Source: Tsukamurella asaccharolytica | Lineage (GTDB): Bacteria; Actinomycetota; Actinomycetes; Mycobacteriales; Mycobacteriaceae | Direction: 5' to 3' | NCBI RefSeq assembly: GCF_007858435.1 | Contig: NZ_VIGW01000006.1 | Location: 124,001 to 188,000, forward strand | DNA length: 64,000 bases | Position numbers and translations under genes: made by a program | Part shown: positions 56,288-64,000 of the stretch, piece after piece | Layout: each line of letters starts with the position of its first letter | Position numbering within the stretch: the stretch's first letter is position 1 | The notes under the pieces: generated by a model | What the model was told of the DNA's origin: nothing | Database searches by the model: none | The model's input: only the letters and a program-made list of their open reading frames with translations

Positions 56288-57769
56288 TTACCGCCCCGAG
56301 AACACCGTGAGATCGGCGAACAGGTCCAACACCGGCTGCGGGAAGACGCCGAGCGCGATCACCGTCACCACGCCGAGAGCGATCGCGAAACCGGTGAGCG
56401 GACCCACCCGCGGGACGTCGGGCGCGAACTCATGCGCGGGCGCGAAGTACATGGTCATCAGCATGCGGAGATAGAAGACGGCGGCCAGCGCGCTCGCGAG
56501 CACACCGACCACCACCAACCACGCGCCACCGCGCTGTGCCGCGGCCGCGAAGACCGCGAACTTGCCGACGAAACCCGCGGTCAACGGGATCCCGGCGAAG
56601 GAGAGCAGGAACAGCGCCATCGCACCCGCGAGGAGCGGCCGGGTGCGGCCCAGCCCGGCCCACCGATCGAGCTCGCCGACCTCGACGCTCGTCCCGTCCG
56701 GCCGGAGCTCGCGCACCGCGGCGGCGACGGCGAAGGCGCCGACGGTGCTGATCCCGTAGACCGCCAGGTAGAAGCAGACCGCGCCGGTCCCGCGGACCGT
56801 CCCCGCAAAGACGCCGATGAGCAGGAATCCGGTGTGCGCGATCGCCGAATAGGCGAGCAGCCGCTTGACGTCCGACTGCGTGACCGCGATGACCGAGCCG
56901 ACGACGACGGTCACCGCCGCCACCGCCGCGATCACCGGACGCCAGGGCACGTCGTCGAAGGCCACCAGGGTGAGCCGCACGATCACGCCGAACGCCGCGA
57001 TCTTCGTGGCCGCCGCCATGAACGCGGTCACCGGCGTCGGCGCGCCCTGATAGACGTCCGGGACCCACGAGTGGAAGGGCACGGCACCCACCTTGAACAG
57101 CAGGCCCACGCCGATCAGCGCGGCGCCGATCGTGCCGAGTACCGCGTCCTGCGGCACCGCGGTGATCGACGTGGAGCCCGTCGCCGCGAACCGCAGGGCG
57201 ATGCCGAAGAGCAGGATCGCGGAGCTGAACGCGCCGAGCAGGAAGTACTTCACCGCCGCCTCGAGCGGCAACAGTCCGCGCCGCCTCGCCAGCGCGCACA
57301 GCAGATACAGCGGCAACGAGAAGACCTCGAGCGCGACGAACAGCGTGAGCCAGTCCTGAGCCGAGACGAACGCCAGCATGCCGCCGAGCGCGAACAGCGT
57401 GAGCGGCACCGCCTCCGTGTGCGTCAGGGAGTCGTAGCGTGCCACCAGGAGCGCCAGTGCCGGCAGCGTGGAGATCAGGAGCAGCCCCTGCAGCGCGAGC
57501 GAGAGGCCGTCGTCGGCGACCGACCCCGCCAGTACGGCCCGCGGGCGCGCCCCGGTGTCCGCGAGCACCGCCACCGCGAGGAGCGCCGCCACCACCGCGC
57601 CGCCGCCGAGCACCGCGTGTGACGTGCGCCGGATCGTCGCGGGCGCGAAGGACTCCACGAGCACGCCGACGATCGCCGCCGCGAAGATGATGATCGCGGG
57701 CGCGATCTGCGAGTACTCGATCGACGGCGCCGGGAGCGCGGCCAGCGTGCCGAGCGGTTGCGGGTTCAC
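56288..57769 (-). CDS. nuoN: NADH-quinone oxidoreductase subunit N
   Basis: A 493-residue antiporter-like complex I subunit with about 14 helices. YFLLGAFSSAILLFGIAL, GLLFKVGAVPFHSWVPDVYQGAPTPVTAFMAAATKIAAFGV (the Lys/His proton-path region) and RLLAYSAIAHTGFLLIGV are diagnostic. It forms part of the membrane arm that pumps protons. GTG 57769 overlaps the nuoM stop by four bases. It is the last gene of the nuo run seen here. Confidence 0.95.
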   Translation of the reverse strand: MNPQPLGTLAALPAPSIEYSQIAPAIIIFAAAIVGVLVESFAPATIRRTSHAVLGGGAVVAALLAVAVLADTGARPRAVLAGSVADDGLSLALQGLLLISTLPALALLVARYDSLTHTEAVPLTLFALGGMLAFVSAQDWLTLFVALEVFSLPLYLLCALARRRGLLPLEAAVKYFLLGAFSSAILLFGIALRFAATGSTSITAVPQDAVLGTIGAALIGVGLLFKVGAVPFHSWVPDVYQGAPTPVTAFMAAATKIAAFGVIVRLTLVAFDDVPWRPVIAAVAAVTVVVGSVIAVTQSDVKRLLAYSAIAHTGFLLIGVFAGTVRGTGAVCFYLAVYGISTVGAFAVAAAVRELRPDGTSVEVGELDRWAGLGRTRPLLAGAMALFLLSFAGIPLTAGFVGKFAVFAAAAQRGGAWLVVVGVLASALAAVFYLRMLMTMYFAPAHEFAPDVPRVGPLTGFAIALGVVTVIALGVFPQPVLDLFADLTVFSGR

Positions 57770-59280
57770 CGGGCGACCTCCGCGACCGTGGGCGAGACCG
57801 ACGGGGTGATCGCGTCCAGCGCGGGGCCGGGGAAGAAGCCCAGCACGAACAGGGCCACCACGAGCGGCACCAGCACGAGCAACTCGCCCGGGCGCGCATC
57901 GCCCGAGCCGCCCGGCCCGCTCGCTGCGCTCCCGGCGCCGAAGGCGCGCTCCACGGCCTCCGGCGCGGGACCCGTGAACATGCGCTGGTAGGTCCACAGC
58001 ACGTACATCGCCGACAGCACCAGGGCGAGGACGGAGACGATCGCGGCGAGCGCCCACCGCGGGTAAGTGCCGACCACGACGAGCAACTCGGAGACGAAGG
58101 GCCCGAGGCCGGGCAGGGAGAGCGTCGCGAGGCCGGCGATGAGGAAGATCGCGCCCAGCTTCGGCGCCCGCGACCAGACGCCGCCGAAGTCGCCGATCCT
58201 GCGACTGCCGCGGCGCGCCACCAGGACCCCGGCGGTGAGGAACAGCGCGGCCGTGGCCACACCGTGATTCACCATGTAGAGCACCGAGCCGGACTGCGAA
58301 TCGCCGGTGCGCGCGAAGACGCCAAGGATGATGAAGCCGAAGTGGCTGATCGACGTGTACGCGATGAGCGACATCACGTCGGACTGCCCGATCGCCAGGA
58401 TCGCGCCGTAGACGATGCCGATCACCGCCAGCGCCGCGACCCACGGCGCGAACCGGGCCGCCGCGTCGGGGAACAGGGTGAGGCAGTATCGCAGCATGGC
58501 GAAGGTGCCGACCTTGTCGACGATCGCCATCATCAGCACGGCGGTCGGCGGGTTCGTCTGCACCGCAGCGCCCGGCAGCCAGGTGTGCAGCGGCCACAGC
58601 GGTGCTTTCACGGCGAACGCGAACAGGAAGCCCAGGAACATCAGGTCCTGGGCGATGCCGGGTCCGGGCCGCGCACCGTCGACGAGGGCGCGCAGGTCGA
58701 AAGTGCCGGACGTGGCGTACAGCCCGACGACCGCGGCGAGCATCACGAGCCCGCCGGCGAGGTTGTAGAGCAGGAACTTCACCGCGGCGCGGCCGCGGGC
58801 ACCGGAATCGCTACCGGTGCCCCCGAACCCGGCCAGGAGGAAGTACAGCGGGATCAGCATGGCCTCGAAGACCAGGTAGAACAGCAGCACGTCGGTGGCG
58901 ACGAAGCTGACCAGCACCATCGCCTCGACCGCCAGCGTGAGCGCGACGTAGGTGCCCGCCCGCTCGCTGTCGGGGGCGGTCTCGCGCCACGCGGCGAGGA
59001 GCAGGACTGGCAGCAGCGCGACGGTGAGCAGCACCAGCACCAGCCCGGTGCCGTCGAGCCCCAGGCGGTATCCCGCCCCGAACGACGGTATCCACGAGTG
59101 GGATTCGACGAACTGGAAGCCGCTCGCGGGGTCGAAGGCGGCGGCGAGTCCGATGCCGATCACCAGCGCGATGAACGCGGCCGCGAGACCGATCCAGCGC
59201 GCCGCGCGGGGCACGGCCGCGGCGGCGACGGCCCCGACCGCCGGCGCCGCCCACAGCAGCGTCAGCCACGGCCCGCTCAC
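57766..59280 (-). CDS. nuoM: NADH-quinone oxidoreductase subunit M
   Basis: A 504-residue antiporter-like subunit. [60 protein letters not shown] and [22 protein letters not shown] are the family blocks. The start GTG 59280 gives the usual 4-base overlap with nuoL; an in-frame GTG at 59289 is less likely. Near the C-terminus, [17 protein letters not shown] is a polar insertion encoded by repeat family C (57914-57939), placed before the last helix. Confidence 0.95.
   Translation of the reverse strand: MSGPWLTLLWAAPAVGAVAAAAVPRAARWIGLAAAFIALVIGIGLAAAFDPASGFQFVESHSWIPSFGAGYRLGLDGTGLVLVLLTVALLPVLLLAAWRETAPDSERAGTYVALTLAVEAMVLVSFVATDVLLFYLVFEAMLIPLYFLLAGFGGTGSDSGARGRAAVKFLLYNLAGGLVMLAAVVGLYATSGTFDLRALVDGARPGPGIAQDLMFLGFLFAFAVKAPLWPLHTWLPGAAVQTNPPTAVLMMAIVDKVGTFAMLRYCLTLFPDAAARFAPWVAALAVIGIVYGAILAIGQSDVMSLIAYTSISHFGFIILGVFARTGDSQSGSVLYMVNHGVATAALFLTAGVLVARRGSRRIGDFGGVWSRAPKLGAIFLIAGLATLSLPGLGPFVSELLVVVGTYPRWALAAIVSVLALVLSAMYVLWTYQRMFTGPAPEAVERAFGAGSAASGPGGSGDARPGELLVLVPLVVALFVLGFFPGPALDAITPSVSPTVAEVAR
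57914..57939. repeat. Family-C repeat inside nuoM (C3)
   Basis: The coding strand reads GGCGCCGGGAGCGC then AGCGAGCGGGCC; 25 of 26 bases equal the core in the GNAT gene at 38,734. Both are read in the same frame, giving GAGS-A/G-ASGP. Confidence 0.85.
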
Positions 59281-61154
59281 GAGAGCCACACCGCCGCGGC
59301 GCCGATGAGCACCGCCGTCCCGGCCAGCATGGTCAGCGCGTAGCTCCGGGCGTACCCGGTCTGCGTGCGGCGCAACATCAGTGATCCGACGTGCACGCCC
59401 GCGGGAATCGCGTCGATCGCGCCGTCGATGCCCTTGCGCTCGGCGACGAGCAGCGCCTCGGTCGCGGCCTGCCCGGGCCGGAGGAAGACGGCCTCGTTGA
59501 GGGCGTCGCCGTACAGGTCCTTACGCGCGGCGCGGGTCAGCGCGCTCACCGTCGACGGTGCCTCCACGGGCACCGTCCGGGTCGAGCGGACCGCCACCGC
59601 CACGCCGATCGCGACGGCGGCGAGCACCAGGAGGGTGACCGCCCAGACGGGGATCGCATGGTGCACCTCGGGCGCGGATCCGACGGCGGGGGCGAGGAAG
59701 TCGGACAGCCTGCCGCCGATCACCAGGAGGGCGCCGGCGCCGATGCTGCCCAGCGCCAGCACGACCATGGGCGCCGTCATCACCCGTGGTGACTCGTGCG
59801 GGTGGGTGCCCGCGCGCCAGCGGGGGGCGCCGAAGAAGGTCAGCACCATCACCCTCGTCATGTAGAAGCCCGTGATGCCCGCGCCGAGGATCGCGGCGCC
59901 GCCCAGCACGATCCCGGCGACGCCGCCGCGCCCCAGCGCCGCCTCGATGATCCCGTCCTTGGTGAAGAAGCCCGACAGGGGCGGGACGCCGATGATCGCC
60001 AGATAGCCGAGGCCGAAGGTGACGGCGGTGACCGGCATGATCTTCGCCAGGCCGCCGTACCGCCGCATGTCCGTCTCGTCGTTCATCCCGTGCATCACCG
60101 AGCCCGCGCCGAGGAACAGGCCGGCCTTGAAGCAGCCGTGCGCGAGCAGGTGCGCGATCGCCAGGGCGTAGCCGGCGGGACCGAGACCGGCGGCGAGCAC
60201 CATGTAGCCGATCTGGCTCATGGTCGAGGCGGCGAGGGCCTTCTTGATGTCGTCCTTCGCGCAGCCGATCACCGCGCCGAAGAGCAGGGTGACGGTGCCG
60301 ACCGCGAGCACGAAGCCCTGCGCCACGGGCGCCGCCTCGAAGACGGGGCCCGTGCGCACGATGAGGTAGACGCCCGCCGTGACCATCGTCGCGGCGTGGA
60401 TGAGGGCGGAGACGGGGGTGGGGCCCTCCATGGCGTCGCCGAGCCAGCTCTGCAGCGGCACCTGGGCGGACTTGGCGCAGGCGGCCAGCAGGAGCAGCAG
60501 CCCGAGCCAGGTGAGCACGCCCTCGCCGGCCTCACCGGCGCGGGGGAGGAACTCGCCGAAGGTGGTGGTTCCGAAGGTCATGAGGGTGACCGCCACCGCC
60601 AGGGCCAGCCCCATGTCGCCGACACGGTTGACGATGAACGCCTTCCGCGCGGCCGTCGCCGCCGAGGGCTTGTGCTGCCAGAAGCCGATGAGCAGGTAGG
60701 AGGCGAGACCCACGCCCTCCCAGCCGAGGTAGAGCACCACCAGATCGTCGGCCAGTACCAGCACCAGCATCGCGCCGAGGAACAGGTTGAGGTAGCCGAA
60801 GAACCGCCGGCGCCCCGGATCGGCCGCCATGTAGCCGATCGAGTAGACGTGGATCAGGGTGCCCACGCCGGTGATGAGGAGGGCGAAGCACACCGACAGC
60901 TGGTCGAGCCGGAAGGCGAGGTCCACCGAGAGGTCGCCGCCCGAGAACCAGTGGTAGAGCACGGTCCGCACCGAGCGGTCGGCGGGATCGCGGGCCAGCA
61001 GCAGGACGAAGGCGACGGCCGCGACGACGAAGGAGAGCGCGGCGACGGCGGTCCCGAACAGGTGGCCCCAGCCGTTCGTGCGGCGCCCGCCGAGCAGCAG
61101 CACCGCCGCTCCGGCGAGAGGGATCAGGGGCAGGGCCGCGAGGAGTACCGTCAC
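59277..61154 (-). CDS. nuoL: NADH-quinone oxidoreductase subunit L
   Basis: A 625-residue subunit. [63 protein letters not shown] is unmistakable, as are [39 protein letters not shown] and [17 protein letters not shown]. The C-terminal extension carries the lateral helix that couples the antiporter-like subunits. Its start is 3 bases from the nuoK stop. Confidence 0.96.
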   Translation of the reverse strand: MTVLLAALPLIPLAGAAVLLLGGRRTNGWGHLFGTAVAALSFVVAAVAFVLLLARDPADRSVRTVLYHWFSGGDLSVDLAFRLDQLSVCFALLITGVGTLIHVYSIGYMAADPGRRRFFGYLNLFLGAMLVLVLADDLVVLYLGWEGVGLASYLLIGFWQHKPSAATAARKAFIVNRVGDMGLALAVAVTLMTFGTTTFGEFLPRAGEAGEGVLTWLGLLLLLAACAKSAQVPLQSWLGDAMEGPTPVSALIHAATMVTAGVYLIVRTGPVFEAAPVAQGFVLAVGTVTLLFGAVIGCAKDDIKKALAASTMSQIGYMVLAAGLGPAGYALAIAHLLAHGCFKAGLFLGAGSVMHGMNDETDMRRYGGLAKIMPVTAVTFGLGYLAIIGVPPLSGFFTKDGIIEAALGRGGVAGIVLGGAAILGAGITGFYMTRVMVLTFFGAPRWRAGTHPHESPRVMTAPMVVLALGSIGAGALLVIGGRLSDFLAPAVGSAPEVHHAIPVWAVTLLVLAAVAIGVAVAVRSTRTVPVEAPSTVSALTRAARKDLYGDALNEAVFLRPGQAATEALLVAERKGIDGAIDAIPAGVHVGSLMLRRTQTGYARSYALTMLAGTAVLIGAAAVWLS

Positions 61155-61157
61155 CTC

Positions 61158-61457
61158 TCACCGCCTCAGCAGGTGCGGCTCGTCGACGGACACGGACCGA
61201 CGGACCCGGAAGATGGCGATGATGATCGCCAGGCCCACCACCACCTCGGCGGCGGCCACGACCATCGTGAAGAAGGCGAGCACCTGCCCGTGCGGCACGG
61301 CGTGCATCCGGCCCGCGGTGACGAGCGTGAGGTTCGCGGCGTTGAGCATCAGCTCGATGCACATGAACACGACGATGGCGTTGCGGCGCAACAGCACCCC
61401 GGCGGATCCGATCGCGAAGAGCAGCGCCGCGAGGTACAGGTAGAGGTGCGGGTTCAC
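61158..61457 (-). CDS. nuoK: NADH-quinone oxidoreductase subunit K
   Basis: A 99-residue, three-helix subunit: [38 protein letters not shown] (with the conserved Glu pair region) and [27 protein letters not shown] 61457 overlaps the nuoJ stop by four bases. It is in the proton channel next to NuoJ and NuoN. Confidence 0.95.
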   Translation of the reverse strand: MNPHLYLYLAALLFAIGSAGVLLRRNAIVVFMCIELMLNAANLTLVTAGRMHAVPHGQVLAFFTMVVAAAEVVVGLAIIIAIFRVRRSVSVDEPHLLRR

Positions 61458-62227
61458 GGCGACACCTCGTCGTCGCGCAGCACGTGCGGGACTTCGTCGT
61501 CGAGGGAGGCGGCGCGGTCGGGCAGGGCTCGGCGCTCGCCGGGCGCGCGCGGGATGAGCGTGTGGTTGACGGATTCGAGGGCGGGCGTCCCGTCGGGCAG
61601 CCGGGCCGGCAGGTCGACGGCGTTGCCCAGCGCATAGACGCCGGGGTTGGGCAGCGGAGTGGCGCGGCGGCCCTCGCGGAACCGACGGATCGACTGCTCG
61701 CGCTGGCTGAGCGCGGTGGCGAGGTTCTCCCGGTGCGCGAGGATCATCGCGCCCAGCGTGGCGGTGATGAGCAGCGCGGCGGTCAGCTCGAAGGCCCACA
61801 GGTAGCGCACGAAGACGGTGTCCGCCAGGGCCTCCACCGAGTTCGGCGGGTACTCGCCCGACGGTGCGCCGGGGCCCGGCAACGTGGCCCGGGCCACGAG
61901 GCCGATGAGGAGTATCCCGAACGCGAGACCAGCCGCGGCGGCGGCGATCCGGTGCCCGCGCAGGGTCTCGACCAGGGAGTCGGAGGAGTCGACGCCCACG
62001 AGCATGACGACGAACAGGAACAGCATCATCACCGCGCCGGTGTAGACCACGATCTGCACCACCCCGAGGAAGGTCGCGTCCTGGGCGATGTAGAGGATCG
62101 CGAGCAGGATCATGGTGGCGGCCAGGCACAGCGCCGAGTACACGGCCTTGGAGGCGAGTACGACGCCGAGGGCGAAGGCGACCGCGGGTACGGCGACGAT
62201 CCAGAACGTCCACAGCTCGCCCGTCAC
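61454..62227 (-). CDS. nuoJ: NADH-quinone oxidoreductase subunit J
   Basis: A 257-residue subunit with five helices: [70 protein letters not shown] (typical NuoJ block) and later helices to about 180. The C-terminal about 75 residues ([38 protein letters not shown]) form a soluble tail seen in actinobacterial NuoJ. Overlaps nuoI and nuoK by four bases each. Confidence 0.95.
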   Translation of the reverse strand: MTGELWTFWIVAVPAVAFALGVVLASKAVYSALCLAATMILLAILYIAQDATFLGVVQIVVYTGAVMMLFLFVVMLVGVDSSDSLVETLRGHRIAAAAAGLAFGILLIGLVARATLPGPGAPSGEYPPNSVEALADTVFVRYLWAFELTAALLITATLGAMILAHRENLATALSQREQSIRRFREGRRATPLPNPGVYALGNAVDLPARLPDGTPALESVNHTLIPRAPGERRALPDRAASLDDEVPHVLRDDEVSP

Positions 62228-62727
62228 GAATCCACCTCTCCCCGGTAGTAGTCGGCGGCGGTGAGGCTCTCGCGCATCGCGTGCGGCGGTGGCGCCTCGC
62301 CCTCGTGCAGCGGCGCCAGCAGGTCGTCCTTGTCGTAGATCAGCGCGGCGCGGTCGCGGTCGGCCATCTCGTAGTCGTTCGTCATCGTCAGCGCGCGCGT
62401 GGGGCACGCCTCGACGCAGAGGCCGCAGCCGATGCAGCGCAGGTAATTGATCTGGTAGGTCCGGCCGTAGCGCTCGCCGGGGGAGTACCGCTCCTCGTCG
62501 GTGTTGTCGGCGCCCTCCACGTAGATCGCATCGGCCGGGCAGCTCCACGCGCACAGCTCGCAGCCGATGCACTTCTCCAGCCCGTCGGCGTACCGGTTGA
62601 GCTGGTGCCGCCCGTGATAGCGGCCGGCGGTGGGCGCCTTCTCCTCCGGGTAGTTCTCGGTCACCGGTCTGGTGAACATGGTCCGCAGGGTCACGCCGAA
62701 TCCGGCGAGTCCTAGGGGGTCAGCCAT
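62224..62727 (-). CDS. nuoI: NADH-quinone oxidoreductase subunit I
   Basis: A 167-residue iron-sulphur subunit with two 4Fe-4S motifs, [12 protein letters not shown] and [12 protein letters not shown], which carry clusters N6a and N6b between NuoG and Nuo[16 protein letters not shown] precedes the first. The ATG lies inside the end of nuoH (8-base overlap). Confidence 0.96.
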   Translation of the reverse strand: MADPLGLAGFGVTLRTMFTRPVTENYPEEKAPTAGRYHGRHQLNRYADGLEKCIGCELCAWSCPADAIYVEGADNTDEERYSPGERYGRTYQINYLRCIGCGLCVEACPTRALTMTNDYEMADRDRAALIYDKDDLLAPLHEGEAPPPHAMRESLTAADYYRGEVDS

Positions 62728-64000
62728 GGGACGCCTCCTTCGCGTCGGTCTCGTGCGGCAGAGCGCGCCGCGCGGGCTCGGACAGGTACTGGCCCGGCAT
62801 GGGCGGCACCGGGAAGCCCCCGGCCAGGGGATCGAAGGGCAGCGAGAAGGTCTCCGGGTCGGGGCCCGGCTCGGGTGCCGTCTGTCGACGGTGCCGGGCC
62901 ACCAGGACGGCGAGCACGGCGAGGGTGAAGAGCAACGAGACCGCGGGGGCCAGGACCGTCGTCGAGTGCCCGGCGAGGGCCCAGGCCTGCACCGCACCGG
63001 CGACCAGCACCCACGCCAGCGCGGTCGGGATCAGCAGTTGCCAGCCGAACCGCATGAACTGGTCGTACCGCAGCCGCGGCAGCGTGGTGCGCAGCCAGAT
63101 GAAGGCGAACAGGAAGCACCACACCTTGCCCACGAACCAGAGCACCGGCCACCAGCCGGAATTCGCCCCGTCCCACAGGTTCAGCGGCCACGGCGCGTGC
63201 CAGCCGCCGAGGAACAGCGTGGTGGCCAGCGCCGAGACCGTGGTCATGTTCACGTACTCCGCGAGCATGAACATGGCGAACTTCAGCGAGCTGTACTCGG
63301 TGTGGAAGCCGCCCACCAGCTCGCCCTCGGCCTCCGGGAGGTCGAAGGGGGCGCGGTTGGTCTCGCCGACCATGGAGACCACGTAGACCACGAACGAGGG
63401 CAGCAGGAGGAAGACGTACCAGACACCTTCCTGCCGGGCCACGATGCCCGACGTGGCCATGGTGCCGGCGTAGAGGAAGACGGCGGCGAAGGACAGGCCC
63501 ATCGCGACCTCGTAGCTGATCACCTGGGCGGTGGACCGCAGGCCGCCGAGCAGCGGATACGTGGACCCGGACGACCAGCCCGCGAGCACGATGCCGTAGA
63601 CGCCGATGCTGGTGATCGCGAGCACGTACAGCACCGCAACCGGAAGGTCGGTGAGCTGCAGCGGCGTCCACGTCCCGAAGACCGAGACCTGCGGGCCGAA
63701 GGGGATCACGGCGAAGGCCATGAAGGCGGGAATGGTGGCGATGATGGGGGCGAGGAGGTAGACGGGCTTGTCGACGCCGGCCGGGGTGATGCCCTCCTTG
63801 AGCGCCAGCTTGATGCCGTCCGCGAGGGACTGCAGAATCCCGAAGGGCCCCAACCGGTTCGGGCCGTACCGGTGCTGCATTCGCGCCATCACCTTGCGCT
63901 CGATGAGGATCGCGGCGAGCACCGTCAGCACCAGGAAGCCGAAGACCGCGACGGCCTTGCCCAGGATCAGCCACCACGGGTCGCGGCCGAAGGCGGAGAG
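62720..64000 (-). CDS. nuoH: NADH-quinone oxidoreductase subunit H, N-terminus beyond window
   Basis: The C-terminal about 426 residues are present; the frame is open to the window edge ([20 protein letters not shown] is the first seen sequence). Blocks: [77 protein letters not shown] and [23 protein letters not shown]. It contributes to the quinone site and links the peripheral to the membrane arm. The C-terminal Pro-rich tail (about 70 residues) is typical of actinobacteria. Confidence 0.95.
   Translation of the reverse strand, partial: LSAFGRDPWWLILGKAVAVFGFLVLTVLAAILIERKVMARMQHRYGPNRLGPFGILQSLADGIKLALKEGITPAGVDKPVYLLAPIIATIPAFMAFAVIPFGPQVSVFGTWTPLQLTDLPVAVLYVLAITSIGVYGIVLAGWSSGSTYPLLGGLRSTAQVISYEVAMGLSFAAVFLYAGTMATSGIVARQEGVWYVFLLLPSFVVYVVSMVGETNRAPFDLPEAEGELVGGFHTEYSSLKFAMFMLAEYVNMTTVSALATTLFLGGWHAPWPLNLWDGANSGWWPVLWFVGKVWCFLFAFIWLRTTLPRLRYDQFMRFGWQLLIPTALAWVLVAGAVQAWALAGHSTTVLAPAVSLLFTLAVLAVLVARHRRQTAPEPGPDPETFSLPFDPLAGGFPVPPMPGQYLSEPARRALPHETDAKEASHG

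Overview
This 64 kb window is high-GC chromosomal DNA of an actinobacterium of the order Mycobacteriales. Evidence is the mycolata-type gene set (rpfB with DUF348/G5/Rpf domains, actinobacterial protein O-mannosyltransferase, SepX/GlpR divisome protein, mfd-mazG-lytic transglycosylase lipoprotein, HspR-like MerR). The gene order also follows the Mycobacterium tuberculosis Rv0995-Rv1022 stretch: rimJ, sepX, pmt, rsmI, pabB, metG, tatD, rpfB, rsmA, ispE, pth, rplY, prs, glmU, TetR, mfd, mazG, lpqU-like. Tsukamurella is my best genus guess; this is inference, not a database result. Several genes appear to start at leaderless GTG/ATG codons about 7-8 bases after a TANNNT box, as is common in this order.

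Layout. 1-1,600: end of a RimJ-like acetyltransferase, sepX, tRNA-Ala(CGC) and a strong terminator. 1,600-3,950: accessory patch with an AT-rich gap, a secreted HNH nuclease with an excalibur tail, a DUF3761 protein and a DUF1801 protein. 3,955-5,927: divergent extradiol dioxygenase / DoxX-NAD(P)-binding cluster around a palindromic operator, resembling quinone/catechol detoxification sets. 6,037-12,279: proline-rich membrane protein, phosphotransferase + dialkylglycine decarboxylase, VOC protein + SigG-type sigma factor, TetR-like regulator. 12,269-20,021 (minus): complete kdpFABC-kdpDE potassium uptake operon. 20,114-32,794: MFS transporter, pmt/rsmI divergent pair, pabB, metG, DUF7373 lipoprotein, tatD, rpfB, rsmA, ispE. 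32,802-41,788: ABC-F protein, 3-hydroxyisobutyryl-CoA hydrolase-type enzyme, LysE exporter, release factor 3, GNAT, pth, rplY, two small-molecule hydrolase-fold proteins. 41,823-43,861 (minus): encapsulin nanocompartment operon (DyP peroxidase cargo with a targeting tail, shell protein) followed by an unannotated 53-residue acidic protein. 44,017-50,461: small membrane protein, ArsC-like protein, prs-glmU, tRNA-Gln(TTG), a small secreted protein, a DoxX protein with six 11-residue amphipathic repeats, HspR-like regulator, lytic transglycosylase lipoprotein. 50,506-56,272 (minus): mazG, mfd, TetR, small membrane protein. 56,288-64,000 (minus): nuoN-M-L-K-J-I-H of respiratory complex I, nuoH cut by the window edge, nearly all translationally coupled by 4-base overlaps.

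The least explained structure is non-coding. Three repeat families are dispersed through the window. Family A is a roughly 60-bp near-perfect palindrome (four copies, one a half-copy inside a gene) whose arms co-vary between copies. Family B is an 84-bp element with terminal inverted repeats (two copies, opposite orientation, about 83% identical by hand alignment). Family C is a 26-bp GC-rich repeat inserted in the same reading frame in two unrelated proteins (a GNAT acetyltransferase and NuoM), with a related tandem 18-mer in an intergenic region. Together with the encapsulin-associated acidic ORF and the DoxX-repeat protein, these are the main candidates for undescribed biology.
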